Source: Scedosporium boydii
Lineage: Eukaryota; Ascomycota; Sordariomycetes; Microascales; Microascaceae
Length of the DNA stretch: 64,000 nucleotides
NCBI GenBank assembly: GCA_002221725.1
Contig: NJFT01000051.1
Location: 62,001-126,000 of the forward strand
Direction of reading: 5' to 3'
The position numbers and the translations under genes were made by a program. The notes below the pieces were generated by a model that did not search any database, was not told where the DNA came from, and was given only the letters and a program-made list of their open reading frames with translations. Below are positions 34,601 to 46,583 of the stretch, one piece after another (the stretch's first letter is position 1; each line of letters opens with the position of its first letter).

Positions 34601-35338
34601 GTTGCTGAAAGAACAGGAGGAAAAAGGAAAGCGGAAAAAAACAACATTGAACTAGCTTGAGTTGGCATCAGTGAGCTCCACTTACCACCATCAGGAAAGA
34701 ATCTGATCTGAAGAAGGTAAAAAGTTTTAGGAAACACACACATGCCATCATGGCTCAGACACTTGGAAAAGACACTTGTAGATTGTGGACGAGTTTTGTA
34801 GACCATAAATGATTCGCCATCGCTAATATGCTTGCTTTGATATTGAGAGTATCGACGAAAAATCAGAGTGTGGAGGGTGTTGTAGAGAAATCGTGACCAG
34901 GCAAAGCCAAAAAACAAGAATAAAAAAAAAGACACCGATAACTCCTCCCATTCTTTCCCATCCAGCACGGTTCCCTGAAATTCCACCCTCCCAAAGAGGT
35001 CCAGAAAGCCTCCATAATATACACTGGTAGGTTGTTCTTTCATTCGTCATTAAATCAAGACTCGACTCCTGTCCGCCAACCCGTTTGTTCTATCCCATTT
35101 GTGAATGATGATCCGTTGGCCGTGGCCAAAATAATTCGAGGTCCGACTCCGTTAGTGTGTCAGTCCGGACACCCCCCACTCTCCATTGCAACGAGATATT
35201 GGAAGAGCGAGGATTAATAGGTGAGAACGAATAGCTGTAAAAGTTGGTTTATAAATGCTTCCAAGAGAAATCCACCATTTTTTGTTCTTCTTTTTGGTTT
35301 TCTTTTTTGTGCGTGATGTTGTCGGTAGATGCTTTCGA

Positions 35339-36571
35339 TTACAGCCGCATTTGTTGGCCGTCATCCTCGTCAAAACCCGAATACATCATCGGATCCCCCA
35401 CACCTAACATCACTTCCGGATTAGGACAGGAAACAACATGGGGTCGAAGCCTTCCGAATTCTGATTCAAGCAACCCTTGCGTAAGCATCTGGGCATTAGA
35501 CATCGCCGCCGGGTGAGAAAGGAAATCGGGCATCATCGACATGGCTGCTTGGGAATCCCACGCTGCTGCGAAGTCCGCCATTGTCGGTGCATCGGGGAAT
35601 AGGACACCAGCTGCCGCGGATTGCTCTGGAACTGGTTCGAAATCGTTGTATGGGGGAAGGCTCTGGGGCGAGAGGAAGACCTGGCCCGTGGTGGTCGTGC
35701 TCGGCGTCGGTCGATGGTCGTCTTCGAGATCGGAGTGCTCATGTTCTGATGCGGAGCTGATGTCTGTTCGACTACTCGACGGCGTGATGTTTCCCGTTTG
35801 TGTCGTCGAAGAAGTCTGCACCTGTCGCTCCTTTTGTTGGGCCTCTAATTGCCTGACAAGCTCTTTGAGATCCCTCTCGTCCTCGGGAAATACTGAGTGT
35901 ACGGGGAGATCGATATCGCTGTTGGGCCGGATGCAGCCAAGCTTGGAGGCAATGTTGTGGACGACGGGAAGTCCTCGGTCGTTGAGCTCGGGGTCTCCAA
36001 GTTCCCAGCTCTCCCCGTTGCGAACCATACCGTAGAGCTTGTGAATGGTAGCTATTAATGCGAATTGAGTGCTCTCAAGGACCTCGGCGTATCTATATAG
36101 GAAAAAGAAAAGGCGTGAGAAAAGATGTGAACTAGGTGGGAAAGGGAACAGCTCGAATTGGCGGGGAGGAAGCATACCCTCGGGGAAGCTGCTTATATTC
36201 GACCTTCTTGCGCACACCGGCAGTACATATAAGGCCGTCGTCCTTACACCTCTTGCAGGGGAACTCGCCATCGCACTACATAGCAATGTGAGCCAGCCAA
36301 TTCCCCCCAATGGAATGTCCAATGCCTTTCTGCTTACCTTGGTCTTCTTCATTCTACACCTCTCACATGCCTTCCATACTCGCTTATGCCTGCCATCGGA
36401 GGCGGCGGGAGAGTGGGCTTCTAGGTGACTTGTCGCCGCGCTGATGACGCCGTGGGATCCTACACGCTTCGAGGTGCGGCCGGATGATCTTGATGATTTG
36501 GACAAGGGCTTTCTCGCGGGCTTATGAGTAGCATCCTCCTGGGGAGGAGAGGGGAGATTAAGTTGGCCCAT
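35339..36571 (-). CDS. Zn2Cys6 fungal transcription factor
   Basis: Exons are 36571-36338, 36275-36178 and 36092-35339, with GTAAGC..ATGTAG (phase 0) and GTATGC..TATATAG (phase 2) introns, giving 361 residues. Splicing restores a complete Zn2Cys6 binuclear cluster at residues about 69-95: CERCRMKKTK at the end of exon 1 and CDGEFPCKRCKDDGLIC in exon 2 (spacing C-2-C-6-C-5-C-2-C-6-C). A conserved block follows (RGYAEVLESTQFALIATIHK, LYGMVRNGESWELGDPELND, HNIASKLGCIRPNSDIDLPV), then a Leu-rich helix (LKELVRQLEAQQKERQ). The last 150 residues are Ser/Thr/Pro-rich and acidic, suitable for activation. There is no classical fungal_trans domain. The second block is shared by an uncharacterised group of Pezizomycotina regulators, so I give no symbol. 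The intergenic region upstream is 7.4 kb. Confidence 0.9.
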   Translation of the reverse strand: MGQLNLPSPPQEDATHKPARKPLSKSSRSSGRTSKRVGSHGVISAATSHLEAHSPAASDGRHKRVWKACERCRMKKTKVSRKALDIPLGGIGWLTLLCSAMASSPARGVRTTALYVLPVCARRSNISSFPEGMLPPRQFELFPFPPSSHLFSRLFFFLYRYAEVLESTQFALIATIHKLYGMVRNGESWELGDPELNDRGLPVVHNIASKLGCIRPNSDIDLPVHSVFPEDERDLKELVRQLEAQQKERQVQTSSTTQTGNITPSSSRTDISSASEHEHSDLEDDHRPTPSTTTTGQVFLSPQSLPPYNDFEPVPEQSAAAGVLFPDAPTMADFAAAWDSQAAMSMMPDFLSHPAAMSNAQMLTQGLLESEFGRLRPHVVSCPNPEVMLGVGDPMMYSGFDEDDGQQMRL

Positions 36572-39500
36572 CGTGTGTTCTCTATAACGTTCACGGAGGA
36601 AGGAAGAATTGCGGCGAAGAGGAAAGGAAACGAGAGCAGAGAGAAAGAGAGAAGTAGAAGAGGATTCTGTCTAACTATGTATGAGTTAACATGTAAAGTG
36701 AAGCTGTCGGAAGCCTAAGCAGTAGTCACGACCAGATAAATCTAGACAGGTTCGAACAGGTGTAAGTGAGAGAGCAGATGAAGTCGAACGTGGGATGAAA
36801 GGGAGTATATAAAAATAACCTTGCACGCCGCGGGATTCAGGCACCGGGATTGATAAATATATATGTGAGCTCAAGAGCAACAAGGGACTAGCAAATGTGT
36901 GTCTGATATGACCGCACCGAGTGGAGCCGGAAGGGGGAACATTGGGAACTTGGGAAAAAGAACGAAGGAGGGGTGGCGTGAATGTATCGGGAGGGGGTGT
37001 GTGGTTTTTTTGGTGCTTGTGGGGACGGGAGTGGGATTGTCATGGCGAGGAAGTCGCGCTAGGGAGAAGGGCGCAACTCCGACTCCGATTAATAATGTTT
37101 CGGCGGGCTTACTTGATGGCTCACGATGATGACATGAGTACTTCGTACTTCCTAATAATGAAGGCCAAGTCTCGACCGTTCCGCTGGGAGGATGGCCAAG
37201 CGCGTTTGCACCCTGTCCTCAGAGGCTTTGGGGGGGATTTGTACCAGTACCCACTTTCTGCATGCCTGGTCATGCCTGAGCAGGCACCTACTATTTGTTA
37301 ATTCTGTATATCCCTCGCACTCACTGGAACGCTCCTCTGTCCCCGTCCCCGTTTCGCGATCCGCGTACAAGCTTCGCACACCGAACTGCTGATGGGACGA
37401 GGCACGTCTCATCGAATGTTTGCATTCTGCGGGGAAGACGCCATCGTATCGTCGGGGCTCTGTCCCGGATAATGGACCTCACATGGGACCCCCTTAAAAA
37501 AAACCAATGGCGATGGCCAAAGGGTCAAGCCAAGCCACTATCCAGAGAAACACCCCAGTCCTTCTCCCCGCTGGGAGATGACCGGACTCGCGTCCTTTTT
37601 GCGACTCCCGAAGAAGGGCTTGGCCTTGCTTGAAAGATTTGTCACGTTCGATTTAGGGAAAGAATATTTGTAAATCGGTGTACATGGTTTCGGGGTCTAG
37701 AGAAGAGGCTGGAGTTGAGGGTATCGCCGTAACGGCGAAGTGTGGCAGGCAGTCTTCTAGGGTAGGGCGGCGGACGGCGTTAACTACAGAATGCCGATTA
37801 TGAGAAGGTTGTTTGCGTAGTGGTGGCCGCAGCAACAGTCCCGGTGATTTGATTGACGTTATGGAGGGGGGGTCACCATCCTCGCATCCTCGCATTCCCG
37901 AATATCCTCATCCCATCCTAGCGGCTCGGCATCCGAGAAAAGCGAAGGTACCTACCAACCTCAATTGAGGTCCTCGATTAACATGACATGGGGGTGCTCA
38001 GGCGCAAAGCTGTGATCATCTTCCATCACCAACGCCGTCATCTACCTGCATATGGAGGTATTCCAGCGTACTTCTAGTCTAGTAAGACTGTCTCAGTACT
38101 CTATAATACAACGGCGTGTAATACTTAGCTTTGCATTCACAACGGTACAATTCGAATCCTGGGACGGGCAGTAATAACCGGTTCAGGAAATGCCATACGA
38201 AGTACTGTACACAGGATGCAGATGATCTCTTAAGGCTTAGAAAGAAAATCGCTTGGCGGGTGGTTCCGGGTTCGTGGGGATGGGGTGGGATGGATCTGAG
38301 AGCTGTGCAATGGGAGCAAACCTTGCTGTACCCGTTTCTCACACACTCTGATGAGTTGCAACACTACAATCCTCGCATATTGCTGCCACCTTGATGTCGA
38401 TGGAGGGTAGTTGATGACTCCTCTCCGAGACGGGGTTAAGCCGTCAAACTGGCGCAAAGGGGGGGTTAGCCTTGTTGCCGGTTTATGTCCGAAAAGAGTC
38501 AGCATCGAGAAGCCGTCCACGTGCAGGATGAATTGTAAAAGTCTTCGAAAATTGTTCTGTTTGACTTTTTCGATGATAAGCTCGTAGTGGGGTACTTCCA
38601 TTATCCTCAGACAACATCAGGAACATACCCACTCGGACAATATCAGCAACCCAGACGGCCCTTACCAAAGATGCAAAATGGCTGTTTTCCAGCAGTTTGC
38701 AGATGTGGGTGGGTAGCAACATAACCCCCAGAGATGATGCCTTTCCGCAGGTCAGCCCGCTCGTGTGTCTGATAATTTGGTAGACTGATAGTGGTGGAGT
38801 GGTATACATAACTCTCTGACCAAGGCCAAATGCGAAGTACACACGCGATTGGGATTCACGCAGAAGCACGATGAATGATCATGCTTTTGCTTCGGTCATT
38901 ACAGTCAGTCGCTAGTTGTAAGTACCGATACAGCGGGTAAGTGTGCGAAGTTGGTGTGCTAGGTGTACTACACTACCTGACGGTTTGCGGTGAAGCTTCA
39001 AGGTGGTCGTGAGCGGCATCAGAAATTCGATAAGTGGATCCATGGCTATAGCTGGTTTTAGCTTGCCCTCTTCTGGCAATCGATGGAAAGTCTGCAGCAA
39101 ATCTTCTGCAAGGGTACAAGTCCCATCGGGGAATGGGGCTCAATATGACCCCGATGGACCGCCGAGAGGCGGATCTGCGAAAAGTTAAGGGCTTTTTCCC
39201 TTATCCAAAAGGGCAAAAACTGAGTGAGGGTACATGCACTACGAGAGTAGAAACAAAAAAAGGGGTGGGTTATTATGATCCAGGGTTTTGGGTGCCCGAA
39301 AAAAGAATCATATGTGCAGAGCCTATTGGGCATCCTGGAGATTACCTTGGAGAGCACAAGCTCATGGCTTACGTGTGTTTTTGGTTCGGGGCCGACGTGG
39401 ACGGCAAAAGGACCACAAGGGGGGAGCGTGTAAATGAGGCTGCTGGAGCGGCTTTGTCGTACGAATTAGGTATTTTGCAAGGGTAGCTTTTCGAGATGCT

Positions 39501-42500
39501 TGGATTCCACATCGTGTTTGTCTGAACATCAAATGAGGGCCGTAAGGTGTGGGTAGGGTATGGTATCACAATGTGAGTGTATCGATACGTTTGAGTTTGA
39601 GGGTGCACTCCAGGGACCAGGACTGGGACCAGCCAGGTGGACCTGGTGGTGCGGAGGAAGCCGGAAAATGGGGCCCCCGTCTGAGTTGGGATCCAATCTG
39701 ATGCGATACGGGATTCGCGTTAGACTAAATCCCGACTCAATTCCATCCACCATTGGATGACACTCTGGTGGATCGTGATGGAGGGGAGGGTCCACAACTT
39801 CGCAGTATGGATCATCGATCGCTGATGTGTGTCATCAATCAATCAGTCGTTACAATTCTAGGGTAGTGCAGTGTAGTGTAGACTGGCGTGTATTGGATGG
39901 GGACCGCTCTTGCTCGGGAAGGACAATTGAGCGACCCTGATACGCAAAACTGCGTCAATGATGGAATTGCTCCCCGCTGCCATGCATGGGAACCATGGGT
40001 TATTCTTCGGAGACATTCCTACAACCCGAGCGGCTTCACGAGCAGGCACATGTCTCCGAAGCCGTCAAATGACCCTGATGGAACTCGGGCCCCTCGTCCA
40101 TTGACGTAGCCGTCAATGTTGCTCGGGGATGAGAGCGGCTACAGGACATCAATCATAAACTTAACGTCCTCACCCCCCTTCCTCAAACGGCTTTGCTGCA
40201 ATAGAGACATAGATCAATGATGGAAGAGTCGCCGTTACAATGTACATTTCGTGTTAGCGGAAGCAATTCCCCCTCATGATCAACAGCAATGGAAGCTATC
40301 TATGCATCATGGTGCAGGACAAGAGCATTGTGACTACAGAGCTCTCCAATAAGACGGCGATTCGGTATTGTCAGAGCATTTGGCGGGAAAATAAAAAGTC
40401 TGTGTGAATGTGTCCGCTGCCCGCGGAGGCGAAAAGGCATTTTCCTCCCCCTGTTCCCGCAGCTAATGTCCCATTGCTGGAGCCCTGTGGTGTGGGTCGG
40501 GGACCGGAGGAGACTCGGACAAGAACGGGCCCCCGAATCGGACTCGGCCGGGTAATCGGGATCTTTTTGGCACTTGTTGAATCCCGCGTGCCCGCGTGAC
40601 CTATGATAATTCGGAGATGCGATATTTATTTTTCCTGTTTTGTGAGCTGCGATTTAATCAAAAAGAAATGCGGGGACTTGAATCGCAAAAAAATCGGCGA
40701 TTCGATCGAGGCGCCGTAGATCGGCGAGAAGAGCGAAGCTCCAAAACAAGGGTCCCCGTGGTGCGCCGTAGGTTCGCGCAAAACGGGATCGCTCCATCCC
40801 ACCAGGACAGAGGAGGGACTTGGAGGGGAGGGGACAGCCACATTCGGGCGGAAGAAGTCAAACTAGACTCCCGTGCATTGACATGAGGCCACAAATGCGT
40901 CACTTGGGTCACTTGGCGCTGGGGTAAATGGTCAGTTAACTGCAAAAGAACATCGAAGCTTGGCCTCGACCTTGGGGTCGCTGAAGGGTCTCGCCTTGTT
41001 CACGATAAACAGTCTTTTTTCTTTCCAAATACGGCCGAGGTATTGAATTTTTTTCACTTCGTATTTAATCGACACCGATAGCCTGGACATGGTCTCTTTC
41101 TTGTGCATGAGAAAAACTAAATTTTGCAGAAAAATTCGAGACACAATGATGTCACCAGCGGGTCCGCCTGGGTTTGGCTTTTCCCTTTCTTGCCTGCGCT
41201 AGCAAACTCTGATATGATAGCCTCAGGCCAGAGAAGAAGAGTTATGAGGCTGTTGTGTTCTTTTTCTTCCTTTTCTTCTATTGGGTTTTTGTGCACGCCC
41301 TTGGCCCTTGGGAACATTGAACTATCTTGGCAAGATGAGCAATTCCAATTGCCTGATTGATAAGCAAGGTTTTGCGATGTTGCATCTTTTCAGCCTGGGA
41401 TGAGCTAGATGCGGACGATGGAACAAACTGTTCATGGGTTCGAGAAGGATTAAAGTACAGTGACAGAACAATTGGTCAGTCGGTTCCCCATGATTTGTCA
41501 GTTTCGACATAGAATCCAATGTCGATGTCGTGAATACAGAACATTGAATGACTGAATCGGGCCAATTGATTCTTTAAACTCCGTGAGGGTTACCTCGTTC
41601 GGTATATGTGCGATGTGCTATTGTGCGTTATCGCGTCCTGTTATGACCCAAAACGGCCTGGCGAGAGCAGATTTCATCAGAGGCTTATGATATGAAGGGA
41701 CAGGCATCCATGATCCATGATTCCATGACATTGAATCAGTGTTGATCAATTTCAAATAGCAGCGCTCGCTTCTCCATTTGTCAGCCTCAGGTTCAACCCA
41801 TGGTGGGTTATGTCCGAATGCATGGTCGGGGCTTCGTCTTAACTTCGTCCTGCCCTTCATGGTGAGGCAGCAGCCATGGCGACGCCATATCCGCAAGCCC
41901 TGGACATACCCTATGTTAAAGGTGGAGTGGATTGTTGGTTATACCAAGTACAAGCTCATGTCGTATATTTACCTGAACCCCCACCCAACGGGAGTCGACA
42001 GCGCATGCATTCATGAACTGACTGGGGTGTACTTCGTACTTCGTCCGACTCGAGAATCCACGGCAATGATCTCACCTGGATCAATTGATGGCGCTGCAGT
42101 GTCGTACTGCTCGTGAACCATGAAGCATTAGGGCCGACAAGCGGGTGCGAGTGCGGCTCCGGGTGCGGGCGTGGCGTGGGAGTTCGTGTCTGGCGTGTGT
42201 TGTGCGTGAGTTCAAGCTCTAGGTTTCTGTGTGCTCCCCACGTGCCTATCTTGGCCGGCAAGTGGCGGTTTTTTCTCGATGGACCCTCTTGTCCGGGAAC
42301 AGCCCTATGAAGACGAAATCCGGTCGATGAGCCTGATGGTGGGTCGTGGCCGGCTCCAAAAAGCCGTATAGGTTGACGTCTCTGCTGAGATTATTATTAC
42401 TTCTGCGCTTGGGGCATTTATCGTTATTATTTGAGCCGTTTTAATGGGCAACGATCTGCCGCATGCTACCGAGGTAGCTTGTGAGGTGATAGGTTGACCC

Positions 42501-43989
42501 CTTCAAGATATCTCAATTCAAGGTTGCGGGATTCAGCTTCTCGAGTTAGGCTCAGGTGCTCCCGGTTCTGGCATCATGATGAATGTTTATTCTCTTTTTC
42601 CTTTCTGATTGAATCGATGGTTGACTCACCAGTGATTCACATCATTGTGCGGGTGCCAAAAAAGATGGGCCTTGAATATCAAATGGAGGCCGCGAGAGTC
42701 AAGTGCCACCGCCCGCAGTCCACCCGAGCATTCAAGGTTAAAAGCTGGGTGAGATCTGAGACGAAGGCCCCGTCTCCGTCCGACTACCGACCAGGCCAGA
42801 CTGCTCGGCTCCGGGGCGGGCTGGCGTCCAAACCTTCAAGGAGGGCATTGCATCTTGGTTAAAATCTTCGAAAACACCCTGTAGCCCCCGTCATCCATTT
42901 CTCCATCATCTCGTCTTTTCTCAATTCAAATGCGCTCATCATCTGGCAGCAGAAACTCGGCGATGTTGGCGACGGAACTGGTCTGACCACCGCCTAAAAC
43001 ATAGCCCGGCCTGGCCTGGGCAACGGCTTTCAGAGCTACTGGTCTGTCTCACTGGCACTTGGCAAGTCGGCGGTCTTGGCTTCAGGCTTGAACTGCCCTG
43101 CGATCTGCAGCTAAGAGCTAATGACATGGACAGCTCTTGCTGACATCGGCCTGGCCAGCCCAAGCGCAGTTTAGGGCCTCTAGAGAGGCGCCGCCACACA
43201 AACGCTTGAATGGTCGAAATCCGACGTGGACTTGGACTCGAGAGCCTCCAACCTCCTCCGTTCTGCTGCTCATTGGACGCTAAACGACCAGCCACGCGAT
43301 TTGACAATGGGATTTTTCTGACGTCTTTTCACTTCGTCAAGGGAGAAAGAGTCAATGGAGCAATAGGACGAAGGGGGGAAAGCTCTCAGGTGCTGCTTGC
43401 ACCAAGGTCAGCCGCTAAAGCATTGGAAAGGTGCCATCGCTTTATCTTTGTCTCCTCATCCCAACCCCCGTCATTTTACGAGGGATTCATTCCATTGCAA
43501 GATCACGAAATGACGCGTGGCTCGTCCCAGTTCTGGTCCAACGAAAGAAGATGTTCGAGATGCAAGCTGTCGATATTACAATTTGGCCTTGCATTGCAGA
43601 ATAAGACTCGCTTCGTAGAGTGCTTGGAGAACCGCCAAGACGCCGTAACACCAAATCAATTCGCGAGGTGTCACGAAGCAGCATGAAGACTGCAGCGACC
43701 ATCAGCCTTAATCGTACTTGTAGTGCATTAGCTTCCCAGCCCTACCAACCTGAGGCCGAGTCCCAAGGTCCATCAAACGTGCAATCCCAGGCCCGGTTCC
43801 ATGCCCGGTTCCATGCCCTGGTCGCATTAATGTGTAACATGGTGAATCGAGGGGCGGTCTGGGTGCCTGAGTCCCTGGTGAGGAGGATTGAAATTTCCCC
43901 TCACTCTCGATGAAAATACGGAGTGTTTTTACCCCGCCCTTCTCTTTCCCCCCTCCTCCCTCAATTCAATCACCACAACACAAGCAGCA
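36572..43989. other. 7.4-kb divergent spacer, Zn2Cys6 gene / annexin
   Basis: No gene is supported. The longest open frames (about 110-130 codons near 38.5-38.9 and 39.1-39.5 kb) lack family resemblance and overlap each other on opposite strands. TACGAAGTAC-type palindromes occur near 37137-37152, 38196-38210 and 42029-42044. A perfect 8-bp inverted repeat with a 4-base loop lies at 40099-40118. A direct repeat of CCCGGTTCCATG lies at 43793-43816. C/T-rich sequence from 43935 to 43970 is the probable annexin leader. Confidence 0.45.
40099..40118. repeat. Perfect inverted repeat, 8-bp arms
   Basis: Arms CATTGACG and CGTCAATG flank the loop TAGC. Each arm carries a TGACG half-site, so it could be a bZIP-type binding site or a small hairpin. 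Confidence 0.8.
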
Positions 43990-46583
43990 ATGTCTTTGAA
44001 CGTAGACGAAGGACGTCGTCGAGGACGCTCAAAGTCCCCAGGTCGCTTCGCGGCCGAGGATCGCGAGGAGTCTCACCGCGAGCGCGAACGTGAACGCGAG
44101 CGACCAATGTACGAAACACGTGAGTCGAGCTATGCTTATGCCGAGGATGACCTAGACGACTATCCTCGCCGTCGTAGGGACGATAGGGACAGAGGTAATG
44201 ACTACCGATCACCCACAAGTCCGCGTCAGTCGTCGGGTGCTTTGCCGTACCCGCCGCCGTCCGGTCGCGGTGGTGTCCCTTATCCCGGCGATTCTTCGAG
44301 CGCTTTCGCCATGCCGGGTGCATTCGACTTCAAGGACGACAAGCCGCAGCGATCCGACTATCGTACCGTGTCTCCGCCACCTGACTCGGCCTACCGTAGC
44401 TCCAAGGAGAGGGTGGACGCTGGCCGTGATTCTCGAGTACGGTATTCTTATTATCGTGACGATGAGAGGCCTTCTCCTCGTCTAGAGAAGAAGGGCCGAG
44501 AATTCGGCGCTGATGATATATTCTCCAAGTTCCTCCCGCAGAAGTATAGGCCCGTTGAGAAGAAGAGCGAGCCGCCGCAGCGACGTCGAAGAGATGACTC
44601 CGACTCCGATTCCGACGACGAGTCCGACGACACTGACGTCGACGACCGCCGCCGCCGTCGTCCTGCTGAAGACTATGACAAGTACGGCCGTCATCGAAAG
44701 GAAAGCGATGCAGACGAACGGCGACGCCGCTTCCAATTGCGGGGACCGTCTCCTCCCTCGAATAAAGCCCAGAAGAAGGCTGAAATCGAAGAAGGACTTG
44801 CCTATGGGAAAATGGCCGGGGAAGAGTTATCGCTGCGCGACACTCTTCGTCAATCAACCCAAGCATTCACCAGGAAGGAGCAGGACCTGCTGTCTAAGTA
44901 TGGCTATTCTGGCCACGATTCCGGATACCCCCCAGAGAAAAAAACAGCTAGGTTTGAGCGCGATCATGAGCGGGAGCGGGAGCGGGACAAGGACCCTCGA
45001 CGGTCCTCGTCCAATGTCCTAACTGTCGACCAGGCAGACAGGCGGCGAGATAGGTCTCCTGCGCCGCCGACCAACAAGATGTCGTCTCTGTCGGTAAACA
45101 CCGGACACCATTCGTTCAACATGTCTCTTGCTGCAGCGCCTCCGTCGCCCCTTCTCGAGTCCTACCACGGAACCTACCAATCGTGCTCCCCCATGCCGTC
45201 TCCGCTGATGCTCCCTCAACATGACGGGAATGCCATTATTGATGTGGCTCCTTTGAGTCCCGATGGCGATGATGCAAGGATCAACCGCAGAGCCCGTTTC
45301 CACGTGCCCGAGGTCGTGGCCGAGAAGATGGCCAATGCACTCAAGGGCGACCGAAGGGCTCCCGACACTGACGTCCTCATCCAGATCCTGCCGGGCCTCA
45401 GCCACGAGGAGGTGATGGAGCTCCGCGTCCAGTACAAGGCCCTCGTCAAGGCCGGATCGGAACGCAAGGGCGTCAACGTGGCGAAGCACATCCGGTCGCG
45501 TCTCAGGGACGAGGATCCGAACCTCATGAAGGCGTGCTACGCCACGGCTCTGGGCCAGTGGGAGAGCGAGGCTTACTGGGCAAACTATTGGTACCAGGGC
45601 GATAAGACCAGGCGCGAGCTGCTGATCGAGTCGCTCATGGGCCGGACCAACACGGAAATTCGGTTGATCAAGGATGGATTCCACGATAAGAAGTACGGCG
45701 ATAGCTTGACTAGGTGCATGAAGACGGAGCTCAAGGAAGATAAATTCAAGAAGGCGGTGTTGCTTGCGCTTGGCGAGGAGCGCATGGAGGATGTGGATTC
45801 GTATGGCCGACCTCTTGAGGTGAACATGAAGTTGGTTGACCAGGACGTCGAGGATTTACGGCATGCCGTGAAGTCTGATAAGGGTGGTGAGACTCTCATG
45901 ATTTCGATTGTGGTTTTGAGAAGCGATGCACACTTGAGGGAGGTGCTCAGGGAGTACGCGCACCATTATAAGTCCAACTTTGCCCGCGACGCACTCAAGA
46001 AGAGCACTAACCTAGTGGTAAGTTTAATCTACTGACACCACCCCTACTCGGCAATTTCTAACCCGCCACTAACAACAACTCTCTCTCCGTTCAGGGCGAA
46101 GTGCTCGCCCACATCCTAAACGGAGTCATCAACAAGCCCGTCCGCGACGCCCTCCTCCTCCACCACGCCCTCACAGCCACCCGCAAAGACGACCTCCGCC
46201 GCGAGCTCCTCACCTCGCGCCTCGTGCGCTACCACTGGGACCGCCGGCACATGGAGGCCGTCAAGCGCGCCTACCACCAGCGCTACGGGCGCGAGCTGCA
46301 GGACGCCATCAAGGACGCTACGAGCGGCCAGTGGGGCCTGTTCTGTCGCGAGCTGTGCATCACGCGCATGCCGAACGACGTTAGGCGCGTGGAGAGGCTG
46401 ACGGTTGAGGGACCTGAGAGGGGTAAGTCGCGGGAGAGGTCGAATACGTTGGATGTTGCGAAGCCGGAGAGGGGCAAGTCGAGGGAGAGGTCTAGGGAGA
46501 GGTCGAGTACTTTGGATGTTGCGAAGCCGGAGAGGGGCAAGTCGAGAGAGAGGTCGAGGGATAGGCGTCGGGATAGAGATTAG
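43990..46583 (+). CDS. Fungal annexin with long charged N-terminal extension
   Basis: Exons are 43990-46017 and 46095-46583; the GTAAGT..TTCAG intron is in phase 0, giving 838 residues. The start MSLNVDEGRRRGRSKSPGRF follows a CT-rich leader. Residues 1-390 are very rich in Arg, Asp, Glu and Ser and look disordered. The annexin core spans about 445-790: repeats are visible as TDVLIQILPGLSHEEVMELR, RRELLIESLMGRTNTEIRLI, KSDKGGETLMISIVVLRSDA and RKDDLRRELLTSRLVRYHWD. Annexins bind acidic phospholipids with calcium through GxGT loops, but here the first repeat reads ALKGDRRAPDTDVLI and the others also lack GxGT, so calcium binding is doubtful. The C-terminus carries three copies of PERGKSRERS, two of them followed by NTLDVAK or STLDVAK. 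This matches the divergent filamentous-fungus annexin group (ANXC4-like); the symbol is not certain. Confidence 0.9.
46413..46577 (+). repeat. In-frame tandem repeat at the annexin C-terminus
   Basis: Three tandem DNA units of about 50 bases encode PERGKSRERS followed by a TLDVAK linker. They lie inside the coding sequence and are likely variable in copy number between strains. Confidence 0.8.

Larger units (their letters stand above)
29564..35338. other. 5.8-kb spacer between convergent genes
   Basis: This lies between the 3' ends of the helicase and the Zn2Cys6 gene, so no promoter is required here, yet it is very long. I see no frame with domain-like content on either strand. Simple repeats occur (CTG-rich 30732-30762, poly-T 31518-31532, GGTATG-type 31591-31623). 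A perfect CRE-like TTGACGTCAA sits at 31481-31490. TACGAAGTAC-type palindromes lie near 32325, 32881-32895 and 33836-33850. A promoter-like CT-rich or T-rich texture appears in several parts, so an unannotated non-coding RNA or intron-rich gene is possible. Confidence 0.45.

Noticed and set aside
38120..38180. Possible tRNA because of ATTCGAATC near 38150
   Set aside because: The flanking bases cannot pair as a T stem and no acceptor stem or anticodon arm can be drawn.
38483..38869. 128-codon frame on the minus strand
   Set aside because: Hydrophobic-looking but no conserved motif, no neighbouring exon and no promoter-like leader; likely chance.
39133..39486. 117-codon frame on + in the 7.4-kb spacer
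   Set aside because: Overlaps an equally open frame on the opposite strand, lacks family resemblance and has no splice partners.
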